DNA of 15,051 nucleotides from Clostridiales bacterium (GTDB lineage Bacteria; Bacillota; Clostridia; Lachnospirales; Lachnospiraceae). Under the pieces are notes generated by a model. It did not search any database. It was not told the DNA's origin and saw nothing but the letters and a program-made list of their open reading frames with translations. This document shows, piece by piece, positions 6,381-14,754 of this stretch. Numbering within the stretch: position 1 is the first letter of the stretch; each line of letters begins with the position of its first letter. The translations under genes and the position numbers were made by a program. The stretch lies in assembly GCA_015655565.1 (NCBI GenBank), contig JAATEU010000490.1, positions 1 to 15,051 of the forward strand, written 5' to 3'.

Positions 6381-7067
6381 ATGATGAGTAAACGAATTAC
6401 GCTTTCGCTTTTATTTGTATGTATGCTTTTACTTATGGTGTGCATTGAAGCAGCGGCAGGAAGTTCTGACACAAAAGATGAAATAAGTATTTCGGCCATA
6501 TCCGGGAATATGGAGATACTAAAAGACGATGAATTAAATGAATCTGAGAAAATCATTCTTAATATGCTTACAGGCAATGTTCAAATAAAGGATACCCGTC
6601 AGTTTGCGGAAGATAATGAATATGCGGTCTATATAAAGTATCTGCATAATTATTTAGGCAGCCCGGGTGTAACTTTAAGTTCATCCAAAGCTTATGAAGT
6701 TTTAAACAAGATAATAGAATTAAATGCAATTATGGACATAGAACAGGAAATCAGCTTTAGCAAGATGTCAGTGGACGGAAAGGAACTGGCTATTAATTTA
6801 TCAAAAGAAATATATGATGTATGTGGCCTTAAATTAACTTATGATATCCAAGGCAATATCAATCAGATAATAGATAAGTCAGGCAGATTTATCTATCTGA
6901 GTGAAATTACGGTTCAAGATGCAGGAATCCGGCTGGACGCACTTATGATAACACTTGCAGTAATAATGATATTACTTGGCTTATGCATTATCATAGCCAG
7001 GAAAAATCAATTATTTATGAAGGATGTGATTTTAGATGAATTTAAAGAAGAGGGATTTGTTCAATAA
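6381..7067 (+). CDS. Unrecognised double-TM membrane protein, first gene of the polysaccharide operon
   Basis: I do not recognise the family of this 228-residue protein. It has an N-terminal hydrophobic segment (about 7-25, followed by an AAAGSS stretch that could be cleaved by signal peptidase). An outside domain of about 160 polar residues follows, then a second membrane helix (about 186-205) and a short charged tail. AAGGGGG (6369-6375) lies 5 nt before ATG 6381 and 8 nt before a second ATG at 6384; either could be used. The last 32 nt overlap the next gene in another frame, suggesting coupled translation. Its topology, size and position resemble CpsC/Wzz chain-length regulators that activate CpsD kinases. 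The Pro-rich motif normally found before the second membrane helix is absent, so that role is only a hypothesis. Confidence 0.75.
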   Translation: MMSKRITLSLLFVCMLLLMVCIEAAAGSSDTKDEISISAISGNMEILKDDELNESEKIILNMLTGNVQIKDTRQFAEDNEYAVYIKYLHNYLGSPGVTLSSSKAYEVLNKIIELNAIMDIEQEISFSKMSVDGKELAINLSKEIYDVCGLKLTYDIQGNINQIIDKSGRFIYLSEITVQDAGIRLDALMITLAVIMILLGLCIIIARKNQLFMKDVILDEFKEEGFVQ

Positions 7068-8454
7068 ATATCTATTATTAGTAGATCTGTGCTGTATCAT
7101 AATATCATTCCTGTTAGCAACCTGGATCCGTTATGGGAAAATAACAAAGGCTTGGTTTAATAATTTATATGCCTGGTTTTTCATCTCCGTACTTTTGTTA
7201 TATATTTCTGTTTTTTATTTTTATGATACTTTTAGTAAATTATTCAAAAGAGGTTTTTTGGAAGAATTGACCATAGTAATAAAAGTTAACTGTATACTTA
7301 CAGTCACCTCAACTGCAGTCATGTTTATCTTTCAGGAGGGGGCATCTTATTCTAGAGTGTTTTTCTTATGTTTCTTCCTGCTGAATATACTTATTACCTT
7401 TATTGTAAGACAATATTTTAAAATCCTGCTATTAGCGGTTTATAAAAAAAGTAAATACAGTTATAAAATTATGATTATCACAACTTCGGAACAGGCAAAA
7501 GAAGTATTGCACCAGGTTAATAGTGAAAATGACTGGGAGTATCAGGTTACCTGTCTGACGATTCTTGACAAGCCTATGGTAGGGCAGAAGATTGAAGGGA
7601 TTGAGGTAAAGGCTGATCTTCTTAATATGTTTGAAGTAGCCAGGCATCAGGTGCTGGATGGAATATTTCTTCATATACCCGGTGATTATGCGCTCCGGCC
7701 GGATTTGGAGGAGATCATACTGGAATTTGAGAACATGGGAATTACAGTTAACTTAAGTATAAATACGTTTGGATTAAAGCTTCATGAGAAAGTTGTACAG
7801 AAAATAAGCGGCTATCATGTCCTGACCTTTAGCTCGAAGTTATTTAGTGTTTCCCAGCTGCATTTAAAGCGCCTGGTTGATCTTGCAGGAGGATTGGTCG
7901 GCTGTTTCTTAACTGTGGTTTTCGGTTTCCTTATCGCTCCTGCTATTTACATAGAATCACCCGGTCCGATTTTATTCTCACAGATCCGGGTCGGCAGGAA
8001 CGGAAGGCGTTTCCGCATTTATAAGTTTCGTTCCATGTATGTGGATGCAGAGGAAAGAAAACTGGAATTAATGGCACAAAATGAAATGAATGGTTTTATG
8101 TTCAAGATCAAGGATGATCCCAGAATTACAAAAGTGGGGAAATTCCTTCGAAAAACAAGTCTGGATGAATTTCCGCAGTTTTTTAACATACTAAAAGGTG
8201 ATATGAGCCTGGTTGGGACCAGACCGCCTACCGAAGATGAATTCCTTCAATATGAAGGCAGACATAGGAGAAGATTAGCCCTGAGATCCGGACTGACCGG
8301 ACTCTGGCAGGTTAGTGGCAGGAGCGATATAAATGACTTTGAGGAAGTAGTGAAACTGGACCTGGATTACATAGATAATTGGTCGCTTATGATGGATATT
8401 AAAATCCTGCTTAAGACCATATGGGTAGTATTGGTAAACAGGGGCTCAAGGTAG
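7036..8454 (+). CDS. Polyprenyl-phosphate sugar phosphotransferase initiating polysaccharide synthesis
   Basis: This 472-residue membrane enzyme transfers a sugar-1-phosphate from a nucleotide sugar to undecaprenyl phosphate, the first step of repeat-unit assembly at the inner face of the membrane. It is full length for the WcaJ/CpsE type. Four membrane helices lie within about residues 12-135, then a Rossmann-like middle domain (about 140-265), a fifth hydrophobic segment (about 283-305) and the C-terminal bacterial sugar transferase domain. Key motifs are KRLVDLAGG (278-286), KFRSM (330-334), the Asp-Glu pair at 377-378 in SLDEFPQ, SLVGTRPP (391-398) and GLWQVSGR (422-429). The start overlaps the preceding gene by 32 nt, and its ribosome binding site is weak and distant (AAGGA at 7018-7022). 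The sugar, often glucose or galactose in this family, cannot be told from sequence. Confidence 0.95.
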   Translation: MNLKKRDLFNKYLLLVDLCCIIISFLLATWIRYGKITKAWFNNLYAWFFISVLLLYISVFYFYDTFSKLFKRGFLEELTIVIKVNCILTVTSTAVMFIFQEGASYSRVFFLCFFLLNILITFIVRQYFKILLLAVYKKSKYSYKIMIITTSEQAKEVLHQVNSENDWEYQVTCLTILDKPMVGQKIEGIEVKADLLNMFEVARHQVLDGIFLHIPGDYALRPDLEEIILEFENMGITVNLSINTFGLKLHEKVVQKISGYHVLTFSSKLFSVSQLHLKRLVDLAGGLVGCFLTVVFGFLIAPAIYIESPGPILFSQIRVGRNGRRFRIYKFRSMYVDAEERKLELMAQNEMNGFMFKIKDDPRITKVGKFLRKTSLDEFPQFFNILKGDMSLVGTRPPTEDEFLQYEGRHRRRLALRSGLTGLWQVSGRSDINDFEEVVKLDLDYIDNWSLMMDIKILLKTIWVVLVNRGSR

Positions 8455-8473
8455 AAGCGGGGGAAATGGACAA

Positions 8474-9196
8474 TTGAATCAGTGGATTGACATACATAGT
8501 CATATATTACCGGCTGTGGATGATGGTTCCGTTAGTATGGGCCAGACCAAAAACATGTTACGGATAGCTCATGAAGAAGGTATCAATTATATTATAGCAA
8601 CACCGCATTATGGAGCAGGCTGCAGAAATCCGGACCAGGAAGAACTGCGAAGTAAACTTGAACTGGTAAGGCAGGAAGCAAAACAGATTGATGAGTCTTT
8701 CCATATTGATTTAGGAAACGAGTTATTTTTTAGCGATGATATCATTGAACACCTTAGAAAGAAAAAAGCCCTGACATTAGCGGGCACCAGATATATACTG
8801 GTAGAATTCGCCTCTGCTGAAGCTTATGGAATTATAAAAACAGGTTTACACCGGTTATTGATTTACGGTTACCTGCCAATTCTGGCACATGTAGAGAGAT
8901 ATGAATGTTTATACCAGAACTATGAAGGCATCTATGAAATGCTCCGGATCGGAGCTTATATGCAGATGAATATTTCCGGCATTCTGGGAAAGCATGCAGA
9001 CCGGAAAGTAACCCATTGCAGGAAGTTAATTGAATATGAACTGGTACATATCCTTGGTACCAATTCCCATTCAGATTACGGCAGAGCACCGAGAATGAAG
9101 GAAGGGCTGGAATTGATACGTAAAAAATATGGTGATTCTGTAATTAATAAATTTTTGGAAAATTCCACAAAATTATTAAATAACCAATACATATAA
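8474..9196 (+). CDS. CpsB/CapC-type PHP-domain tyrosine phosphatase
   Basis: This 240-residue cytoplasmic protein belongs to the PHP-fold, metal-dependent phosphatases that dephosphorylate the CpsD-type kinase. The start is TTG 8474, preceded by GGGGGA (8459-8464) at 9 nt; the product then begins MNQWIDIHSHILP, as in the family. Metal-site residues seen are His8 and His10 (DIHSH), Asp17 (VDDGS), His45 (TPHYG), Glu83 (GNELF), His139 (LAHVERY) and His199. The family's Asp-x-His near the end is here Asn197-Ser-His199, so one expected metal ligand is changed. It lies 19 bp after the phosphotransferase gene and 40 bp before the kinase gene, the usual grouping. The family call is firm; activity may be altered by the Asn. 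Confidence 0.93.
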   Translation: MNQWIDIHSHILPAVDDGSVSMGQTKNMLRIAHEEGINYIIATPHYGAGCRNPDQEELRSKLELVRQEAKQIDESFHIDLGNELFFSDDIIEHLRKKKALTLAGTRYILVEFASAEAYGIIKTGLHRLLIYGYLPILAHVERYECLYQNYEGIYEMLRIGAYMQMNISGILGKHADRKVTHCRKLIEYELVHILGTNSHSDYGRAPRMKEGLELIRKKYGDSVINKFLENSTKLLNNQYI

Positions 9197-9236
9197 ATAA
9201 AAAAGATTATTAAAAAATAAACCAGGAGGATTAGTG

Positions 9237-9938
9237 ATGCAGACAATTAATTTGGAAAGAATAAACAATTTTAATTTCAGAAGCAATGAAGCTTATAATG
9301 CCTTAAGAACCAATATACAATTTTGCGGAAAAGACATCAAAACAATCTGCATTACCAGCGGTACTCCCGGTGAGGGTAAAACCCTCGTATCTTTCAGGCT
9401 GGCAACTTCCATGGCAGACGGTGGCAGGAAGGTACTTTTTATTGATGCTGACTTAAGAAAATCAACCCTTCCGGGCAGATTAAAAGTAGACTCAGCTATT
9501 TTAGGATTAACCCATTATCTTACAGGTATCAATAAGTTAGGTAAAATTCTGTATAGAACCAATATAAAGAACCTTGATATTATATTTACGGGACCGCTGC
9601 CGTCAAACCCTACCGACCTTTTAGACAGGGAGCTGCTTAAGGATTTAATTGAATCCCTCAGAAAAATCTATGATTATATCATCATTGATACGCCTCCCCT
9701 GGGAGCTGTGATTGACAGTGCCAGCGTAGTCAGATACTGTGACGGAGTATGCCTGGTAGTCCAGTCCAATAAAATCAGTTATAAATTTGCGCAGAAAATA
9801 ATAAAACAATTGGAAAAGAGTAACTGTAAAATACTCGGTGTAATATTAAATAAAGTAGAATTGAAACATTATGGTTATTATGGAAAGTATTATGCCAAAT
9901 GTTATAATGCCTATGGTTTAAAACCGAAATCAAAGTAG
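9237..9938 (+). CDS. CpsD/CapB-type bacterial tyrosine kinase
   Basis: This 233-residue cytoplasmic ATPase/kinase controls capsule or exopolysaccharide assembly by autophosphorylation. ATG 9237 is chosen because AGGAGG (9224-9229) lies 7 nt upstream; a GTG at 9234 is only 4 nt away. Walker A is GTPGEGKT (42-49), Walker A' is VLFIDAD (66-72) and Walker B is IIID (148-151). The family motif SNPTDLL is at 123-129. A C-terminal tyrosine cluster (Tyr212, 214, 215, 218, 219, 223, 226) is the expected autophosphorylation region. The family normally needs a membrane partner (CpsC/CapA) for activity; none of the classical type is in this window. The phosphatase gene directly upstream is the expected antagonist. 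Confidence 0.95.
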   Translation: MQTINLERINNFNFRSNEAYNALRTNIQFCGKDIKTICITSGTPGEGKTLVSFRLATSMADGGRKVLFIDADLRKSTLPGRLKVDSAILGLTHYLTGINKLGKILYRTNIKNLDIIFTGPLPSNPTDLLDRELLKDLIESLRKIYDYIIIDTPPLGAVIDSASVVRYCDGVCLVVQSNKISYKFAQKIIKQLEKSNCKILGVILNKVELKHYGYYGKYYAKCYNAYGLKPKSK

Positions 9939-10044
9939 CATAGATATGCAGAATTTATGTAAAAGATGGCAGTTGGCGGCATTAGTAAGGTAATCTGGGA
10001 TAAGGATAGATAGAAGCTTAAAAGCAGCAGGAAGGAGGACGTAA

Positions 10045-11244
10045 ATGAAGGATGATATAAATAATATGGAAATTAAAGGATTAAAAATTGCAATGATTGG
10101 GCATAAACGTATTCCCTCCAGAGAGGGCGGAATAGAAATTGCAGTAGAAGAGCTTTCTTCCCGCTTGGCCTCTTATGGCCATACGGTCCATGCTTATAAT
10201 CGGAAAGGTCATCATGTTTCGGGTAAGGTTTACGATGGTATATCCTTTGCGAAGGAGTATAAAGGTATCAAAATACGGAATATCCCTACTTTCCGGAATA
10301 AAAAGCTCAATGCTCTTGTCTATTCTGTTCTTGCCACCTTCAGAGCATTATTCGGCCGTTTTGACTGTATTCATTATCATGGGGAGGGGCCCTGTGTTAT
10401 GCTGTGGCTCCCTCACCTCCTTGGGATCCGGACTGTGGTAACGATTCACGGACTTGATTGGAAAAGAGCAAAATGGGGAGCTTTTGCTGCCGGATTCTTA
10501 AAAGTTGGTGAGAGAATTGCTGCAAAATATGCAGATGAAGTAATTGTGCTTTCTAAAAATGTCCAGGAATATTTTTTATATACGTATGGAAGAAAAGCTG
10601 AGTTTATCCCAAACGGAATTGAAAAACCGGAAAATAAAGACGATGATGTTATCCGCAAAAAATGGTGTATCCGCAGGGATGATTATATACTGTTTTTAGG
10701 ACGCCTTGTTCCTGAGAAGGGTCTTAGCTATCTTCTTGATGCATATAGAGATATCCGTACTTCAAAGAAATTAGTTGTTGCAGGCGGCAGCAGCCACACG
10801 GATGAATATGTGGCTGATATAAAAAGAAAGGGGGAGGCAGACAGCAGAGTGATTTTCACAGACTTTGTTGAGGGAGAGGTATTGGAAGAACTCTATAGCA
10901 ATGCTTATCTGTATGTGCTTCCGTCGGATTTGGAGGGGATGTCCATAAGTCTGCTGGAGGCTATGAGTTATGGCAATTGCTGTCTGGTATCTGATATTCC
11001 TGAATGCAGAGAGGTTGTGGAAGAGAAAGCCGCGGTCTTTAAAAAGAGCAATATTTCAGATTTGAGAAATAAGCTTGAAGGGCTGATACAAAATACGGAT
11101 CTTGTGTATGAATATAAGAGCGCGGCAAGTGATTTTATCTGCAGAAAATATAACTGGAATTCTGTAGCAGAGAAGACAGTAAAGTTATATGGGAAAACAT
11201 ATATAATACCGAATCATATAAAAGAGAATGAAGGTATATTATGA
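10045..11244 (+). CDS. Glycosyltransferase family 4 protein
   Basis: This 399-residue GT-B fold glycosyltransferase is probably retaining and would add a sugar to the lipid-linked repeat unit on the inner face of the membrane. AAGGAGG (10032-10038) lies 6 nt before the ATG. The N-terminal domain begins with KIAMIGHKRIPSREGGIE (14-31), which contains the glycine-rich acceptor-side loop and resembles the Cps2T/DUF1972-type branch. The C-terminal donor domain has FLGRLVPEKG (217-226) and the family EX7E motif Glu297/Glu305 in DLEGMSISLLEAM. A gap of 106 bp separates it from the kinase gene, without a visible terminator. Its end overlaps the next gene by 4 bp (ATGA). Donor and acceptor are not predictable from the sequence. 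Confidence 0.92.
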   Translation: MKDDINNMEIKGLKIAMIGHKRIPSREGGIEIAVEELSSRLASYGHTVHAYNRKGHHVSGKVYDGISFAKEYKGIKIRNIPTFRNKKLNALVYSVLATFRALFGRFDCIHYHGEGPCVMLWLPHLLGIRTVVTIHGLDWKRAKWGAFAAGFLKVGERIAAKYADEVIVLSKNVQEYFLYTYGRKAEFIPNGIEKPENKDDDVIRKKWCIRRDDYILFLGRLVPEKGLSYLLDAYRDIRTSKKLVVAGGSSHTDEYVADIKRKGEADSRVIFTDFVEGEVLEELYSNAYLYVLPSDLEGMSISLLEAMSYGNCCLVSDIPECREVVEEKAAVFKKSNISDLRNKLEGLIQNTDLVYEYKSAASDFICRKYNWNSVAEKTVKLYGKTYIIPNHIKENEGIL

Positions 11245-12440
11245 AGATTTTAATGGTTAATAAATTCCTCTATCCAAACGGCGGCTCGGAGACGTACATT
11301 TTTAAGCTTGGCGGCTATCTGAAGGCGCAGGGGCATGAAGTTGAATACTTCGGTATGGAACATGAGAACAGGATAGTAGGCAACAGGGCTGAAAGTTATA
11401 CTTCCCATATGAATTTTCATTCTGCCAAAATACAAAAATTGTTTATTCCTTTCAAGATAATCTACTCTGTTGAAGCCAGAAAGAAAATCAAAAAGGTTTT
11501 GGATTTATTTCAACCGGATGCAGTACATCTGAATAATATAAATTTTCAGTTAACGCCTTCGGTTATATATGAAATTAAAAGGTATGAGAGGCAGACAAAA
11601 CATAAAGTACGGATTGTATTTACTGCACATGATTATCAATTTATATGTCCCAACCACATGATGAATAATCCTCTGACCGGAAAGAATTGTGAAAAATGTC
11701 TTGGGGGTAAATTTCTTCCCTGCATAAAAGATAAATGCATTCACGGATCGAGAATAAAGAGTGCGATAGGTATGGCCGAGGGTTATTTCTATAAGCTTTT
11801 AAAAACCTACAGGAACCTGGATGCCATAATATGTCCCAGTCAGTTTATAGCCGGCAAACTGAATTCAAATCTTTTATTTGCAGATAAAACAATTGTGCTT
11901 TATAACTTTATTGACAGGGCGGAACAAAAAACCGTACAGAAGGAAGATTATATCCTGTATTTCGGACGTTTTTAGAAAGAAAAAGGAATCGGGACTTTGA
12001 TTAAGGTATGCCGGTTACTCCCGGATATCCGGTTTATTTTCGCAGGCTCCGGGTCCCTGGAGAGTGAAATTGCAGGAATACCTAACATTAAAAATGTAGG
12101 ATTTCAGACCGGTGAAACATTGGAGATGCTTATCAGGAAAGCGAGGTTTAGTATCTGTCCGTCAGAATGGTATGAAAACTGTCCGTTTTCCGTTATGGAA
12201 TCCCAGATGTATGGAACTCCGGTTCTTGGAGCAGATATAGGCGGTATTCCGGAGCTGATTAAAGCAGGTAAAACCGGTGACTTATTTCAGAGCGGGGATG
12301 TCATGGAGCTGAAGAAAAAGATAGAGCTTTTATGGAATGATAAAGGAAAGACTAAAACTTATTCTGAAAACTGTAAAAGTATTAAGTTTAATACCATTGC
12401 GGAATATTCTGAGAAACTGATGAAACTATATGAAGGTTAA
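11241..12440 (+). pseudogene. Glycosyltransferase family 4 gene interrupted by an in-frame TAG
   Basis: The reading frame runs unbroken from ATG 11241 to TAA 12440 except for TAG at 11973-11975 (codon 245). The two halves (244 and 154 residues, same frame) together make a normal-length GT4 enzyme. The first half carries the acceptor domain (KFLYPNGGSETYIFKLG at 8-24, and a cysteine-bearing CPNHMMNN/CEKCLGG region). The stop falls inside the YFGRF-x-KEKGIGTL motif that opens the donor domain. The second half has the EX7E motif in SEWYENCPFSVMES. A Ser codon (TCG) is the likely ancestral codon, one base away. Translation might restart at TTG 11997, but neither half alone should be active. TAG ends other genes here, so recoding is unlikely. 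A sequencing error cannot be excluded. Confidence 0.85.
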
Positions 12441-12492
12441 CCGGTGGGATATTGGAAAAAAAATATAAATTTTGTTAAGAGAGGATATACCT

Positions 12493-13518
12493 ATGGCTGG
12501 AAGGACGTTGTATGGAACTGTAATTGTAACTTACCGTTGTAATGCACGCTGCAATATGTGTGATTGTTTTAAAGATCCCTCTAAAGCGGATGAAGAAATC
12601 ACATTAGAGGTGATTAAAAAATTACCGGAAATGGCATTTACCAATATTACGGGCGGGGAGCCTTTTATCAGAAAAGATATACCTGAAATAGTAGAAGAAC
12701 TCTATGGGAAGTCAGACCGTATAGTTGTCTCCACCAATGGATATTTCACGGACAGAATCCTTGCACTGTGTAAAAAATTTCCTAAGATCGGCATCCGTAT
12801 CAGCATAGAGGGTCTTCAGAAGACAAACGATGCAATCCGCGGTATTCCAAATGGATTTGAGAGAGGATACGGCACATTAAAAACACTTGTGAAAATGCGT
12901 CATCCGGATGTTGGTTTTGGCATGACAGTCCAGGATATGAACTGTGATGATCTCGTTTCACTATATGAGCTCTCTAATGAACTGCATATGGAATTTGCAA
13001 CTGCGGCGCTGCATAATTCTTTCTATTTCAGAAAAACGGATAATAAGATTCATGACAAAGAAAATGTGGCAAAGAATTTTGAAAAACTGATTAATCTGCT
13101 GCTTAAAAGTAATTCACCGAAGAAGTGGTTCAGAGCCTATTTCAATCATGGATTGATTAACTATATTTATGGCAACAAGAGACTGCTGCCCTGTGACATG
13201 TCCAGGAATGCTTTTTTTATCGACCCTTTTTGCGATGTTGTGCCATGCAATGGTATGCAGGAAAAGGCTGTTATGGGAAATCTGCGGGAGCAAAGCTGGG
13301 AAGAGCTGTGGAATTCTGACAGAGCGGATGAAGTCAGAAGATGTACTGAAAAGTGCTCCAGAAACTGCTGGATGATCGGCAGTGTAAGCCCTGCAATGCA
13401 TAAATATATATGGATTCCCGGCTGGTGGGTAATTAAGCATAAGTTACTCAAAGGCGGAAGGTACAGGCTGAGTGAGAATAAGTTTATCTCAGTTCAAGAT
13501 AAGAGGGAACGGCAATAG
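12493..13518 (+). CDS. Radical SAM protein with SPASM-like cysteine-rich C-terminus
   Basis: This 341-residue enzyme would use a 4Fe-4S cluster to cleave S-adenosylmethionine; its substrate is unknown. ATG 12493 is preferred because AAGAGAGG (12477-12484) lies 8 nt upstream, while an in-frame TTG at 12472 has no such site. The cluster motif is Cys16-x3-Cys20-x2-Cys23 (CNARCNMC), followed by the SAM-binding GGEP (54-57) and STNGY (80-84). The C-terminal part has Cys234, Cys247, Cys252, Cys284, Cys288 and Cys292 around GNLREQSWEELW, the pattern of a SPASM-type auxiliary cluster. It is the last gene of the operon, 52 bp after the broken GT4 gene, and is followed by a terminator. Its place suggests a tailoring role for the glycan or a linked molecule, but no precursor peptide gene is seen. 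The function remains open. Confidence 0.9.
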   Translation: MAGRTLYGTVIVTYRCNARCNMCDCFKDPSKADEEITLEVIKKLPEMAFTNITGGEPFIRKDIPEIVEELYGKSDRIVVSTNGYFTDRILALCKKFPKIGIRISIEGLQKTNDAIRGIPNGFERGYGTLKTLVKMRHPDVGFGMTVQDMNCDDLVSLYELSNELHMEFATAALHNSFYFRKTDNKIHDKENVAKNFEKLINLLLKSNSPKKWFRAYFNHGLINYIYGNKRLLPCDMSRNAFFIDPFCDVVPCNGMQEKAVMGNLREQSWEELWNSDRADEVRRCTEKCSRNCWMIGSVSPAMHKYIWIPGWWVIKHKLLKGGRYRLSENKFISVQDKRERQ

Positions 13519-13563
13519 ATTGAATGACAATTTTTTCATGTTCTAATCGTTATATAAATTAAG

Positions 13564-13615
13564 AAGAGTTTCAAAATTTGCAGTTAATGGATACAAATTT
13601 GGAACTCTTTTTAAT
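13564..13615 (+). terminator. Terminator of the polysaccharide operon
   Basis: AAGAGTTTCAAAATTTG (13564-13580) pairs with CAAATTTGGAACTCTT (13594-13609), giving about 16 base pairs with one G-T pair and one bulged A around a 13-nt loop. The right arm runs into TTTTT (13608-13612) and further T-rich sequence. The stem is AT-rich but long. It lies 45 bp past the radical SAM stop codon and between convergent genes, so it may also serve the - strand hydrolase gene, though the T-run on that side is weak. Confidence 0.7.
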
Positions 13616-13664
13616 TTATCATAGCGTAAAATGTGGAAATAGTTTATTTATTATAAGAGCATGG

Positions 13665-13676
13665 CTGCATATGCAG
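13665..13676. repeat. Perfect 12-bp palindrome
   Basis: CTGCATATGCAG is a perfect palindrome 9 bp past the stop codon of the - strand hydrolase gene. It could fold into a small hairpin or bind a protein, but no partner copy or T-run supports a definite role. Confidence 0.4.
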
Positions 13677-13685
13677 TGAAGGGGC

Positions 13686-14714
13686 TTATTGTTCAACACC
13701 AAGCACAGCAGTCAGAAACGCCAGGGCAAGTCCCTGGCCCCAGCCCTGAATCCAGGTTTTAGATATGTTAAGGTAGCCTTCCCGGTCATTCATTACGGCA
13801 GTGCCGCCGGATACATTAAGCACCCTGCCGTCTTCTGAAATATTGAAAAGAATTCCTTCCAGTGCTTTCTGAACATACTTGGAATGAAGGGGATTCCCGT
13901 TTTCCACCATGGCCGCGGCTATTCCGCAGGAAGCGGATACCTCTTCATAGGATTCCATATCATCTATTAAGGTTCTCCATAATCCATTTTCAGCCTGGAA
14001 AGTTTTTAATGCGGACAATTGATCTCTTAGTGCGCAGTCAATATCCATGAACTTGGGGTACAGGTAGGATTTAGGGAGCCGTTTTTTTACCTGGGACATG
14101 GTATAGGCTGCCCAGGAATTTGCCCTTCCCCAGGAAAAGCCTGACATATGATCTTTGTTTAGATTATTATAGCCGTGATACCAGAGGTTTGTCACCGGGT
14201 CCTGCAGGTATTTTACGTGCCAGTAATATTGATTCAGGGCATCCTCAATGATTTCTTTATCACTTAGTTTCACACCGACCCTTAATAAGAAAAAAGCAGC
14301 CATAAATAAAGTATCTGCCCATGCCTGTTCCGGAAAATCATTGTTAACGGATACGGTATGCTGAAGCACATGATCGCCGAAACGCAGCGCATGATTACGG
14401 ATATAATCAACCTTGCCCATCACTATGTCCCAATATTTTTCATCCCCGGTTTCTTCGTAAAGAGTAATCATTGCATGCCCCATTGCACAAGTGTTTACGG
14501 TCCAATCCGGCAATCCGGTTTCTAGATATTCGTCGGTCCAATTCTTCAGCAAATTTAAATATTCTTCTTTTTTTGTTTCCTTATATGCTTCACAGACACC
14601 ATAATAAGCAACACCGCAGGGCCAATCCCATAATAAATCCATTGTCATGGTTTTATGGACGACCTTGTCAATTACCTCTAAAAGATAATTTCTGTCATAA
14701 TTTATTTTCAGCAT
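13686..14714 (-). CDS. Glycoside hydrolase family 105 (YteR/YesR-like) unsaturated glycuronyl hydrolase
   Basis: This is a 342-residue (alpha/alpha)6-barrel enzyme. Family members hydrolyse unsaturated uronic acids from oligosaccharides released by polysaccharide lyases, for example from rhamnogalacturonan. No signal peptide is seen, so it acts in the cytoplasm on imported sugars. Family-like motifs are WDWPCGVAYYG (29-39), QAWADTLFMAA (130-140) with Asp134 as the likely catalytic acid, LWYHGYNN (177-184) and SGFSWGRANSW (191-201). The ribosome binding site is weak: AAGGGAG lies unusually far (about 15 nt) from the ATG. The preceding gene on the same strand encodes an ABC solute-binding protein, which fits uptake followed by breakdown. 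The exact substrate cannot be set; GH88 is a related alternative. Confidence 0.9.
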   Translation of the reverse strand: MLKINYDRNYLLEVIDKVVHKTMTMDLLWDWPCGVAYYGVCEAYKETKKEEYLNLLKNWTDEYLETGLPDWTVNTCAMGHAMITLYEETGDEKYWDIVMGKVDYIRNHALRFGDHVLQHTVSVNNDFPEQAWADTLFMAAFFLLRVGVKLSDKEIIEDALNQYYWHVKYLQDPVTNLWYHGYNNLNKDHMSGFSWGRANSWAAYTMSQVKKRLPKSYLYPKFMDIDCALRDQLSALKTFQAENGLWRTLIDDMESYEEVSASCGIAAAMVENGNPLHSKYVQKALEGILFNISEDGRVLNVSGGTAVMNDREGYLNISKTWIQGWGQGLALAFLTAVLGVEQ

Positions 14715-14754
14715 GTTTTTCTGTTCTTCTCCCTTTTCTTAAGATTTTACCGGA

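Noticed and set aside
10175..10441. 88-codon + strand frame inside the first GT4 gene
   Set aside because: It is an out-of-frame shadow of a well-supported glycosyltransferase gene and has no domain or ribosome binding site.
11973..11975. TAG as a pyrrolysine or otherwise recoded sense codon
   Set aside because: TAG is used as the normal stop of the phosphotransferase, kinase and radical SAM genes nearby, and a Ser is expected at this surface position; a plain nonsense mutation or base error is simpler.
13114..13451. Overlapping - strand frames opposite the radical SAM gene
   Set aside because: They mirror the Cys-rich coding region of the radical SAM gene, show no domains and lack start signals.
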